Assembly: GCA_002350065.1 (NCBI GenBank) | Contig: DEDQ01000050.1 | Coordinates: 90,525 to 99,296, forward strand | Length of the DNA stretch: 8,772 nt | Reading direction: 5' to 3' | Origin: Ruminococcus flavefaciens | GTDB lineage: Bacteria; Bacillota; Clostridia; Oscillospirales; Ruminococcaceae | The notes under the pieces: model-generated | What the model saw: the letters and a program-made list of their open reading frames with translations, nothing else | Database searches by the model: none | What the model was told of the DNA's origin: nothing | Shown: piece after piece, positions 1-6,415 of the stretch | How positions within the stretch are numbered: position 1 is the stretch's first letter | Layout: every line of letters begins with the position of its first letter | Position numbers and translations under genes: made by a program

Positions 1-1803
1 GCGAGCGATGAGACTTCCATCGACACGCAGATAGACGCGTTCAAGGCTCTTTCCTCTGAGGCGAAAAGCGCTGTAGGACGTATCGACACACATACATACG
101 GCGGCTACAAGCGCTCCGAGCTCAAGGACGTCGCTCTGAATGCCGGCAAGAATCTCTGGATGAGCGAGGTCGACGGCAACGGTACTGCCGGTCAGAATGC
201 AGGCGCTATGGCGCCGGGTCTGTGGCTCTCTCAGCGTATCACCGATGACTGCAACGGACTTAACGCCTCCGCGTGGATACTTTGGCAGGTCATAGACAAG
301 CACGTATGCGCTGCCGGATACAACGGCAAAAAGGACTCCGGTATGGTCGACATGACCAAGGGATTCTGGGGCACTGCTGTCGCTGACCATGACAAGAACG
401 AGATAGTTCTCTCCAAGAAATATTACTGCTTCGGTCAGTATACACGTTATATCCGTCCCGGCATGACTATGCTCAATTCAGCCGGCAATACACTTACCGC
501 TTATGACAAGGATAACGACCAGCTCGTTATCGTTGCGTATAATACTTCTTCCGGCAAGTCGGATATGAGGTTCGACCTCTCGCAGTTCGATGAGTGCGGC
601 ACAAGCGCTAAGGTTATCCGTACAAGCAATTACGAGAACTGGGCTGACGCCGGCAAGATAAATATAAACAACAGCTCTCTCAGCGTTTCCCTTGAGCCAA
701 ATTCCGTTACAACTTATATCGTTGACGGCGTTAAGGGCGGCAAGGCTCTGACCGGCAAGATAGCTGTGAATTCTGCAAATGTTACCGGCTCTGACCCGTG
801 GAAGAATGATACAAACAACACCTGCAAAAAAGTCTTTGACGGCAGCACAAGCACCTTCTTCGACGGCGTAGGCAATGGCTGGGTACAGGCTGACCTCGGC
901 GAGAGCTATTCACTCACGGCTCTGGGATTTGCTCCGAGAAGCGGCTACGAGTATCGCTGCGAGGGCGGAAGATTCCTTATATCTGACGACGGCTCGAACT
1001 GGAAGGAGCTGTATACCGTCAAGTCTCAGCCGACCGGCGGCATGAACTATATCACTAAGCTGCCTGAGAATATCTCCGGACGCTATATCAGATATGAGGT
1101 GCCGGACGGCACTCCTCCCAACGGCAAGGACAGCACTTACTGCTGCAATATCGCGGAAATCGAGCTCTACGGTCAGCCCACCGGCATGACCTCGCTCGAA
1201 GCTCTTGCTCCTGTGAAGGTGAGCGGCTCTGCTCCGTATAAGGATTCCTCGGACGACTGCTCGAAGGCGTTCGACGGCAGCAATTCTACCTTCTTCGACG
1301 GCGTCGGCTCCGGCTGGGTAAAGGCTGACCTCGGCGGCATATGCAGTCTCGACGCGATAGGCTACTGCCCGAGAAAGGGCTACGAATATCGCTGTCTGGA
1401 CGGCGAATTCTTTACCTCAATGGACGGCTTGAACTGGGACAAGGTCGGCTCGATAAGCGGAGTTCCGTCTTTCAGCACGAACTATATAAACCTCGCCGAC
1501 AAGGATATCCGTGCGCGTTATGTTATGTACAAGGTGCCGGACGGCGCTCCGGCAAATACGGTGAATCCGGATTCCGTATACTGCTGCAATATCGCTGAGA
1601 TAGGCATCTACGGCAAGCTCGAAGGGCTCAACGGTGACGTTGACGGAAACGGCAGATACGAGGTCGCTGACCTCGTGCTCACTCAGAAGTTCCTGCTCGG
1701 TGCGGGAGACCTCGACAAGTGGGAGAATGCTGACCTCAACGCCGACAAGCGCGTTGATGCGTTTGACCTCGTGCTCCTAAGACAGCTCATCGTCAGTAAA
1801 TAA
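1..1803 (+). CDS. Dockerin-bearing GH30-like glycosidase, 3' part (5' end outside window)
   Basis: The reading frame is open from base 1 to the TAA at 1801-1803, giving 600 residues with no start in the window; the internal ATG at 160 is not a gene start because coding similarity continues upstream of it. Residues 1 to about 100 look like the end of a GH30 TIM barrel: RIDTHTYGG, then LWMSEVDGNG, where E56 (166-168) is the likely nucleophile, then SAWILWQ. YYCFGQYTRYIRPG (421-462) and the beta-sandwich that follows (to about 730) resemble subfamily 5 endo-beta-1,6-galactanases, so arabinogalactan side chains are a plausible substrate; this is inference, and the acid/base catalyst lies upstream. 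Two discoidin-type modules (about 745-1176 and 1195-1617) and a type I dockerin (1630-1800) follow. The enzyme should be secreted and docked on a cell-surface cellulosome. The GH30 assignment is fairly sure, the substrate is not. Confidence 0.82.
   Translation, partial: ASDETSIDTQIDAFKALSSEAKSAVGRIDTHTYGGYKRSELKDVALNAGKNLWMSEVDGNGTAGQNAGAMAPGLWLSQRITDDCNGLNASAWILWQVIDKHVCAAGYNGKKDSGMVDMTKGFWGTAVADHDKNEIVLSKKYYCFGQYTRYIRPGMTMLNSAGNTLTAYDKDNDQLVIVAYNTSSGKSDMRFDLSQFDECGTSAKVIRTSNYENWADAGKININNSSLSVSLEPNSVTTYIVDGVKGGKALTGKIAVNSANVTGSDPWKNDTNNTCKKVFDGSTSTFFDGVGNGWVQADLGESYSLTALGFAPRSGYEYRCEGGRFLISDDGSNWKELYTVKSQPTGGMNYITKLPENISGRYIRYEVPDGTPPNGKDSTYCCNIAEIELYGQPTGMTSLEALAPVKVSGSAPYKDSSDDCSKAFDGSNSTFFDGVGSGWVKADLGGICSLDAIGYCPRKGYEYRCLDGEFFTSMDGLNWDKVGSISGVPSFSTNYINLADKDIRARYVMYKVPDGAPANTVNPDSVYCCNIAEIGIYGKLEGLNGDVDGNGRYEVADLVLTQKFLLGAGDLDKWENADLNADKRVDAFDLVLLRQLIVSK
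745..1617 (+). repeat. Tandem pair of F5/8 type C (discoidin/CBM32-like) modules
   Basis: Two homologous modules of about 140 residues lie back to back inside the GH30-like gene. Both contain STFFDGVGxGWVxADLG, PRxGYEYRC, a DGxNW stretch, a VPDG turn and YCCNIAEI followed by IYG or LYG. Each has four cysteines at matching places: one before the FDG, one in YRC and the adjacent pair in YCC. Identity is still visible in the DNA, for example around 850-905 against 1290-1340, so the pair arose by duplication within the gene. Such modules usually bind carbohydrate, often galactose-containing glycans, which would suit a galactanase; ligand binding here is inferred. Confidence 0.85.
1630..1800 (+). 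other. Type I dockerin module (C-terminus of the GH30-like protein)
   Basis: The last 57 residues hold two F-hand calcium-binding repeats. The first reads DVDGNGRYEVAD, with ligands at positions 1, 3, 5, 9 and 12. The second reads DLNADKRVDAFD, with the same spacing, and is followed by LVLLRQLI. All acidic or Asn ligand positions are intact in both repeats. The cohesin-recognition positions 10 and 11 are V-A in the first and A-F in the second, so the two halves are not symmetrical. This module would anchor the enzyme to a scaffoldin cohesin; no scaffoldin gene is in the window. Confidence 0.93.
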
Positions 1804-1808
1804 ATATG

Positions 1809-1841
1809 AAATCCCCCCGGCTTCTGCCGAGGGGATTTTTT
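1809..1841 (+). terminator. Rho-independent terminator after the dockerin gene
   Basis: An 8-bp lower stem AAATCCCC/GGGGATTT, one C-A mismatch, a 4-bp upper stem CGGC/GCCG and a TTCT loop are followed by a T-tract at 1836-1841. It starts 5 bases after the stop codon of the GH30-like gene. On the minus strand the same hairpin lies 8 bases after the stop of the convergent small gene but has only a weak T-run (ATTTCATATTTA), so it may also end that transcript less efficiently. Confidence 0.88.
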
Positions 1842-1848
1842 GGCTTAT

Positions 1849-1989
1849 TCAGCAGCCACAGCCGCAGCCGTTGTTGTTTCCGCAGTCGCAGCCGCAGCCG
1901 CCTCCGCAGTTTGAGAAGAGAAGAATGAAGATGATGAGGAGGATGATGATCCACATACAGTTGTTTCCTTCAAAGCATGAGTTGCACAT
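1849..1989 (-). CDS. 46-aa Cys/Gly-rich single-span membrane miniprotein
   Basis: The start is the ATG at 1989-1987, preceded by AAAGGAGA with GGAG 9 bases upstream; an in-frame ATG at 2049 has no comparable site and would add a poor 20-residue leader. The protein has three parts: a polar head MCNSCFEGNNC with CxxC spacing, a hydrophobic segment at about residues 12-25 (MWIIILLIIFILLF), and a tail from residue 26 made almost only of Cys, Gly and Asn. Ten of 46 residues are cysteine (2, 5, 11, 28, 32, 34, 36, 42, 44, 46). It resembles the very short high-cysteine proteins that clostridial annotations label chorion-like or HCB, whose role is not known to me. Metal binding or redox function at the membrane is conceivable but unproven. 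It is convergent with the GH30-like gene and divergent from clpC. Confidence 0.78.
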   Translation of the reverse strand: MCNSCFEGNNCMWIIILLIIFILLFSNCGGGCGCDCGNNNGCGCGC

Positions 1990-2019
1990 AATTGATTTCT
2001 CCTTTGAGTGATGTATTTG

Positions 2020-2027
2020 AAGCGCTT
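2020..2027. promoter_or_regulatory. AAGCGCTT palindrome, copy 1 (possible operator)
   Basis: This perfect 8-bp palindrome with a central CG lies in the predicted leader of the miniprotein gene, between its candidate -10 box and its ribosome binding site. The same eight bases, followed by the same TTG on the plus strand, occur in the sulP promoter at 6408-6415. The centre resembles those bound by LacI/CcpA-family repressors, but the flanks (TTG on the left, TTG on the right) do not match a full cre box. Regulatory function is inference. Confidence 0.28.
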
Positions 2028-2047
2028 TTGTCTGCGTTTCATAGTAC

Positions 2048-2078
2048 ATAATATGTCACAGCCGCAGAAGTGTTACAA
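2048..2078 (-). promoter_or_regulatory. Weak candidate promoter for the miniprotein gene
   Basis: Read on the minus strand, TATTAT (2053-2048) is a 5 of 6 match to a -10 box, and TTGTAA (2078-2073) could be its -35 box, but the 19-base spacer is long. The predicted transcript would have a leader of roughly 50 bases. The -10 lies in a short palindrome ACATA-A-TATGT (2046-2056). It is the best candidate in the region but not a strong one. Confidence 0.3.
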
Positions 2079-2122
2079 TTTTTTTGCGCCCCGCTGTTTC
2101 GACTGTTATCGCGCATGAAAGG

Positions 2123-2131
2123 TGGCATAAT
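2123..2131 (+). promoter_or_regulatory. Extended -10 promoter candidate for clpC
   Basis: TGgCATAAT is an extended -10 element: the TG dinucleotide sits one base before CATAAT, a 5 of 6 match. No good -35 box lies 16 to 18 bases upstream, which is tolerated for extended -10 promoters. Transcription would start near 2138, giving a short leader of about 28 bases before the ATG at 2166. No CtsR heptad repeat and no CIRCE element were seen around it. Confidence 0.45.
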
Positions 2132-2145
2132 AGTCTTCGGAGACT
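2132..2145. repeat. 14-bp perfect inverted repeat at the predicted clpC transcription start
   Basis: AGTCT-TCGG-AGACT has 5-bp arms around a 4-base centre. It starts directly after the candidate -10 box and covers the predicted start of transcription, 8 bases before the AGGAGG ribosome binding site (2153-2158). As DNA it could be an operator; as RNA only part of it may be transcribed, so a hairpin role is less likely. Confidence 0.4.
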
Positions 2146-2165
2146 TCACAACAGGAGGAGACAAG

Positions 2166-4520
2166 ATGATAAATACAGATAAATTTACTAAAAAAGCCGC
2201 CGAGATGATCGACGGCGCAGTCGATATCGCTTCCGAAATGGGTCATACCTACGTCGGGAGCGAGCATATCCTGCTCGCTATGACCCGTGACGGCACCTCT
2301 CAGGCGGCAGAGATACTTATCGACAACGGTATCGCCTATGATGAGCTCCGGCAGGCGATAATCGAGCTCGTCGGGCTCGGGACTCCGTCGATTCTCAGCC
2401 GCAGATACTTCACTACTGCTACAAAGCGGATACTCGATAGCGCGTACAGCATAGCTCAGAGCGAAAAGAAGAAGCAGGCGGCTCCCGAGCATATCCTTGC
2501 GGCTATCATCCGCGAATCCTCGTGCAGCGCGTGTACGGTGATAAAAAAGGCGGGAGGAAGCCTCAGCGGTATTTGCAGCTCGCTCGATATGGTCGGCTCT
2601 GACGAGCTGAGAGGGGAGATGTTCGAGGCGATAAAGCCCAAAATTTCGCACCTGCCTAACCTTTTCCGCTATGGGAAGAATATCACCGATATCTCGATAA
2701 TAAAGAAGAATGACCCGCTTATCGGGCGTATCAAGGAGGTTGAGCGCGTTTTGCAGGTCCTCGCGCGGAGAAATAAGAACAATCCCTGTCTCGTCGGTGA
2801 AGCCGGCGTCGGCAAGACTGCCATAGTCGAGGGCGTAGCGGAGCTTTTCGTGCGGAATCTGGTTCCTGACAGTCTGAAGAACAAGTTCATTTTCTCCCTC
2901 GACCTGACCTCGCTCCTGTCAGGAGCAAAGTACCGCGGCGACTTCGAGGAGCGCATAAAATCCTGCATGGACGAGGCGGTCAACGCAGGTAATATTATCC
3001 TTTTCATCGACGAGATACACACTATCGTCGGAGCGGGTGCGGCTGAGGGCGCTATCGACGCGGCAAATATCATGAAGCCTCAGCTCGCACGCGGAGAATT
3101 GCAGGTCATCGGTGCGACGACTGTCGAGGAGTTCAGCCGCACTATCGAAAAGGATCAGGCACTTGAACGCCGCTTTCAGCCGATTCAGGTCTGCGAACCC
3201 GATCAGGCGAGCTGTGCGGAGATGCTCCGCGGGCTCAGAAGCCGCTATGAAGCCTACCACGGAGTCGCTATCCCCGATGAGATGATCGAGCTCGCAGTAG
3301 GGCTCTCGACAAGGTATATCTCCGACAGGTACCTCCCCGACAAGGCGATAGACGTGCTCGATGAGGCGTGCGCCTGCGCTAAGATACGACATAATAACGG
3401 TGCGCGCAAGAAGGATTCACGGTTCATAGACCTCCGCGGCAAGGACGTTAAGCTCAGCGATATCGGCAGGCTCGTGAACGGTTCAGGGAAGCCTGAGCTC
3501 TGCGCCGACGATATCATGTCCGTTGTTTCCATGCGTACAGGCATTCCCGTCAGCAAGGTCACGGTCAAGGAGGCGGTGCGTTTCACCTTCCTCGAGAAAG
3601 AGCTCTCCGAGCGCGTTATCGGTCACGATGGAGCTGTACGCCGCGTCACCGATGCGGTCTGCCGTGCGAGATCGGGTCTGCGCGACGACGGCAGACCTGC
3701 CGCTTCGTTCCTGTTTGCGGGTCCATCCGGTGTCGGCAAGACTGAGCTCGCAAAGGCGCTTGCCGACTGCGTTTTCGGCTCCGAGAAGAACCTTATCCGC
3801 GTGGATATGTCCGAGTATATGGAGAAGCATTCGGTCTCGAAGCTCATCGGTGCGCCTCCCGGATATGCCGGATACGACGATAAGAATGTCAGTCTGTGCG
3901 ACAAGGTGCGGCGAAGTCCCTACTCGCTTATCCTATTTGACGAGATAGAAAAAGCCGATGCCGAGGTGCTCAATATCATGCTTCAGATACTCGATTACGG
4001 CACTCTTACCGATTCTTCACTGAGAAAGGTGAGCTTCCGGAATTGTATGGTCATCATGACCTCGAATATCGGAGCAGAGACCTTCGCGGGTAAGACCTCT
4101 CTCGGCTTCGGTGATGCCGGTGGCTGTGAGGGCGAACAGCGTATGCTCGAGGCGGTAAAAGCTTATTTTACTCCCGAATTTACGGGGCGTATCGACGAGA
4201 TAATCGTGTTCCGCAGTCTTGAGCACAGCGACCTCATAAAAATCAGCCGCAAGGCTCTCGATGACCTTGCGGGACGGGCAAAAACGCTCGGGATAGAGCT
4301 CAGCTACGCGGACGAGGTCGCGGAGGAGGTCGCTTCTGCGACCGAGACAGACAAATACGGCGCAAGACAGATAAAACGCCGCGTGACGGAGCTCATCGAG
4401 AACGAGCTCGCGAAGCTTATTATCACCTCGCGCGTGAAAAAAGGCGACAGCGTTCGCGTTGTGAGCGAAAACGGCAGGACCTCGATAAAGGTCGTCAATG
4501 ACTGTATCCTTGCCAACTGA
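2166..4520 (+). CDS. clpC: ClpC-type double AAA+ unfoldase lacking a long M-domain
   Basis: This 784-residue HSP100 unfoldase should thread substrate proteins into ClpP in the cytoplasm. The ATG at 2166 is chosen because AGGAGG ends 7 bases before it; the frame is open further upstream but has no such site. A double Clp_N repeat domain fills residues 1 to about 140. D1 has Walker A GEAGVGKT (211-218), pore loop KYRGDFEER, Walker B ending in DE at 282-283 and an ALERRF arginine finger. D2 has Walker A GPSGVGKT (519-526), pore loop GYAG, Walker B LILFDE (588-593), PEFTGRIDE and sensor 2 GARQIKRR. LGF at 646-648 matches the ClpP-docking tripeptide. The stretch between DEACACAKIR (399-408) and DDIMSVVS (from 448) is only about 40 residues with no clear coiled coil, so the M-domain/UVR segment of classical ClpC is missing; ClpA is the alternative comparison. 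It is not in a ctsR-mcsA-mcsB operon. Confidence 0.93.
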   Translation: MINTDKFTKKAAEMIDGAVDIASEMGHTYVGSEHILLAMTRDGTSQAAEILIDNGIAYDELRQAIIELVGLGTPSILSRRYFTTATKRILDSAYSIAQSEKKKQAAPEHILAAIIRESSCSACTVIKKAGGSLSGICSSLDMVGSDELRGEMFEAIKPKISHLPNLFRYGKNITDISIIKKNDPLIGRIKEVERVLQVLARRNKNNPCLVGEAGVGKTAIVEGVAELFVRNLVPDSLKNKFIFSLDLTSLLSGAKYRGDFEERIKSCMDEAVNAGNIILFIDEIHTIVGAGAAEGAIDAANIMKPQLARGELQVIGATTVEEFSRTIEKDQALERRFQPIQVCEPDQASCAEMLRGLRSRYEAYHGVAIPDEMIELAVGLSTRYISDRYLPDKAIDVLDEACACAKIRHNNGARKKDSRFIDLRGKDVKLSDIGRLVNGSGKPELCADDIMSVVSMRTGIPVSKVTVKEAVRFTFLEKELSERVIGHDGAVRRVTDAVCRARSGLRDDGRPAASFLFAGPSGVGKTELAKALADCVFGSEKNLIRVDMSEYMEKHSVSKLIGAPPGYAGYDDKNVSLCDKVRRSPYSLILFDEIEKADAEVLNIMLQILDYGTLTDSSLRKVSFRNCMVIMTSNIGAETFAGKTSLGFGDAGGCEGEQRMLEAVKAYFTPEFTGRIDEIIVFRSLEHSDLIKISRKALDDLAGRAKTLGIELSYADEVAEEVASATETDKYGARQIKRRVTELIENELAKLIITSRVKKGDSVRVVSENGRTSIKVVNDCILAN

Positions 4521-4612
4521 AATAAAAGAGTATGTAACAATTTAGGTGGTCGATGGCAATTGCGAACGTCAGACTGTGTTAAAACCCACTAAAAAAGTTA
4601 TTTACTCAAATA

Positions 4613-4642
4613 AAAAAGCGGATATTGATATATCCGCTTTTT
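4613..4642. terminator. Bidirectional rho-independent terminator between clpC and sulP
   Basis: A 13-bp perfect stem, AAAAAGCGGATAT paired with ATATCCGCTTTTT, encloses a TGAT loop. The A-run on one side and T-run on the other provide a U-tract whichever strand is transcribed. It begins 92 bases after the clpC stop and lies 4 bases beyond the stop of the convergent sulP gene, so it should end both transcripts. The 92-base gap before it (4521-4612) holds no convincing gene or motif. Confidence 0.87.
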
Positions 4643-4646
4643 GCTT

Positions 4647-6332
4647 TTATTTTGCCGCTTTGAGCGACTTTTCTATCTCCTCGGCGCGGAGGAGGGCTGT
4701 GTCGATGTGCGAGCAGAAGTTCTCGGCTCCGACCTGTGCGACAAGTCCTGCCTTTTCCATTGCCTTCATCGGCTGCTCGTTTACGTGCGAGAATACGACC
4801 TTGACATTGTGCTTCTCGCAGCGCTTTACTATGCGGGCGAGTGCTTCTACTCCCGTTGCGTCAACTGCCGGTACGTTTCGCATTCTTATGCAGAGCACGT
4901 CGATGTTCTTGTCGTCGAGCATATACTTGTACTTGTCTGCCGCAGCGAAGAACATGGGTCCGTTTATCTCGTAAACACGGGTGTTATCCGGTATCTTCTT
5001 GAGGAGGATATTGTCGGGGTCGGTGTCCTCGTCGTCGATATCTACCCATGCGTGAGCTTCGGTAACGTCCGCCATGCGCTTCATGAAGAGAAGTGCTGCG
5101 AGGACAAGTCCGATGCCGATAGCAACAACAAGGTCGAATACGACTGTGAGTATCAGCGTTACGAAAAGGACTGCGATGTCGCTCTTGGGAGCTGTTTTTA
5201 TTGTATTGCGGATATTTCTCCAGCCGCACATATTATATGCGACGATAAAGAGTATAGCCGCTATCGTCGGCATGGGTATGTACTTCGCATAATTCATGAG
5301 CATGACCAGTATCAGAAATACAACTATCGAATGTACCATTCCGGCTACGGGAGTGCGTCCGCCGTTCTTGACGTTTGCCGCTGTACGGGCGATAGCTCCG
5401 GTAGCGGGGATCCCTCCGAAAAGCGCTGAGCCGATGTTTGCTGCGCCCTGTGCGACGAGCTCCATGTTTGAGCGGTGCTTCGAGCCTATCATTCCGTCAG
5501 CTACTACGCATGAGAGCAGGGATTCCACTGCTGCAAGTACCGCGATAGTGAATGCGTTCGGGAGAAGTGCCTTTATTCTTGTAAATGAGACCTCCGGTAT
5601 GGTGAGGTGCGGAGGGTCGGAGGAGATCGTGTAGAGCGTTTCGATAGTGTTTACGTGCATACCCGAGAACTTCACTATGAGCGAACATACAATGACTGCG
5701 ATGAGTGATGCAGGTATCTTCTCGAGCTTCTTGGGCCAGAGTATAAGTATCGCAAGCGAGATAAGTCCGACAACGAGCGCCTGCCAGTTGAGTGTGTTCA
5801 TGCAGAGACAGATCTCCTTAACCTTGTCAACGGTCTCGATAGGGGAGTTTTTGAATGTGAGACCGAGGAAGTCCTTTATCTGTCCGATGAGGATAGTCAC
5901 GGCGATTCCGAATGTGAAGCCGCTCGTTATTGTGTTTGGGATATATTTCAGCAGTGCGCCGAATTTGCAGAGTCCCATGACGATGAGTATGATTCCCGCC
6001 ATGATAGTCGAGATGATAAGTCCGTCCATGTGCTCTGTTGCTACGATGCCTGCGACGATCGTCGCAAATGCGGCGGTAGGTCCGGCTATCTGTACTCTGC
6101 TTCCGCCGAGGAAGGAGACGATGAAGCCTGCTACTATCGCGGTGTAAAGTCCCTGCTCGGGTCCTACTCCTGATGCGAGCGCGAGCGCTATCGACAGCGG
6201 GAGCGCGATTATCGCCACGATAACTCCCGCTACGAGGTCCTTTATGAACTGCGACGCGGAGTAGTTCTTCATGACGGAGAACAGCTTGGGCTTCAGCTTT
6301 TCTTCAGTGGGTTTCCTGCTTGTGGTTTCCAT
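4647..6332 (-). CDS. SulP-family anion transporter with STAS domain
   Basis: This 561-residue inner-membrane protein belongs to the SulP (SLC26-like) family, whose members move sulfate, bicarbonate or similar anions by proton or sodium coupling. The ATG at 6332-6330 has AGAGG with a 7-base gap; an in-frame ATG at 6365 lacks such a site and would sit only about 8 bases from the predicted transcript start. A basic cytosolic N-terminus is followed by many hydrophobic segments starting near FIKDLVAGVIVAIIALPLS, with the family hallmarks GVGPEQGLYTAI and GGSRVQIAGPTAAF. The core ends near residue 430. A STAS domain spans about 449-550; its conserved loop is DATG (491-494), where SpoIIAA-type STAS domains have DSSG with a phosphorylatable serine. 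Length is normal and nothing is broken. Substrate cannot be told from sequence: bicarbonate would suit a CO2-fixing succinate former, sulfate is equally possible. Confidence 0.93.
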   Translation of the reverse strand: METTSRKPTEEKLKPKLFSVMKNYSASQFIKDLVAGVIVAIIALPLSIALALASGVGPEQGLYTAIVAGFIVSFLGGSRVQIAGPTAAFATIVAGIVATEHMDGLIISTIMAGIILIVMGLCKFGALLKYIPNTITSGFTFGIAVTILIGQIKDFLGLTFKNSPIETVDKVKEICLCMNTLNWQALVVGLISLAILILWPKKLEKIPASLIAVIVCSLIVKFSGMHVNTIETLYTISSDPPHLTIPEVSFTRIKALLPNAFTIAVLAAVESLLSCVVADGMIGSKHRSNMELVAQGAANIGSALFGGIPATGAIARTAANVKNGGRTPVAGMVHSIVVFLILVMLMNYAKYIPMPTIAAILFIVAYNMCGWRNIRNTIKTAPKSDIAVLFVTLILTVVFDLVVAIGIGLVLAALLFMKRMADVTEAHAWVDIDDEDTDPDNILLKKIPDNTRVYEINGPMFFAAADKYKYMLDDKNIDVLCIRMRNVPAVDATGVEALARIVKRCEKHNVKVVFSHVNEQPMKAMEKAGLVAQVGAENFCSHIDTALLRAEEIEKSLKAAK

Positions 6333-6379
6333 GTTTTTACCTCTTTCTCTTTGTTTCTCGATCATTCACGAACTTTTAT

Positions 6380-6409
6380 ATTATACTACCGTTCATATCC
6401 CTTTTTCAA
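6380..6409 (-). promoter_or_regulatory. Promoter of the sulP gene
   Basis: On the minus strand TTGAAA (6409-6404) and a perfect TATAAT (6385-6380) are separated by 18 bases. Transcription would start near 6373, leaving a leader of about 40 bases before the ATG at 6332 and placing the ribosome binding site (GAGG at 6343-6340) inside it. The palindrome AAGCGCTT at 6408-6415 touches the -35 box. Confidence 0.7.
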
Positions 6410-6415
6410 GCGCTT
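6408..6415. promoter_or_regulatory. AAGCGCTT palindrome, copy 2 (possible operator)
   Basis: The second full copy of this 8-bp palindrome in the window overlaps the upstream end of the sulP -35 box, a usual place for a repressor site. The match to copy 1 at 2020 extends to 11 bases (AAGCGCTTTTG). I found no other full copy by eye. The binding protein, if any, is unknown. Confidence 0.3.

Noticed and set aside
1845..2042. Overlapping minus-strand frame rich in Ser and Ala runs in the miniprotein region
   Set aside because: It is the shifted frame of the Cys/Gly codons (poly-Ala and poly-Ser from GCC and TCN readings), and its start lacks the well-placed ribosome binding site that serves the miniprotein start at 1989.
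2070..2165. N-terminal extension of the clpC frame from an ATG at 2070
   Set aside because: There is no ribosome binding site at 2070, the predicted promoter lies downstream of it, and AGGAGG is well placed for the ATG at 2166, where the typical Clp N-terminus begins.
2041..2165. CtsR or CIRCE operator upstream of clpC
   Set aside because: I looked for tandem AGTCAAA-type heptads and for TTAGCACTC-N9-GAGTGCTAA and found neither.
2106..2651. 181-residue minus-strand frame opposite clpC and its promoter
   Set aside because: It overlaps the conserved Clp N-domain in antisense and shows no ribosome binding site or known motif.
4641..5429. 262-residue plus-strand frame opposite sulP
   Set aside because: It is the antisense of a clear SulP gene, has biased Cys/Tyr/Val composition from complemented codons, and carries no recognisable domain or ribosome binding site.
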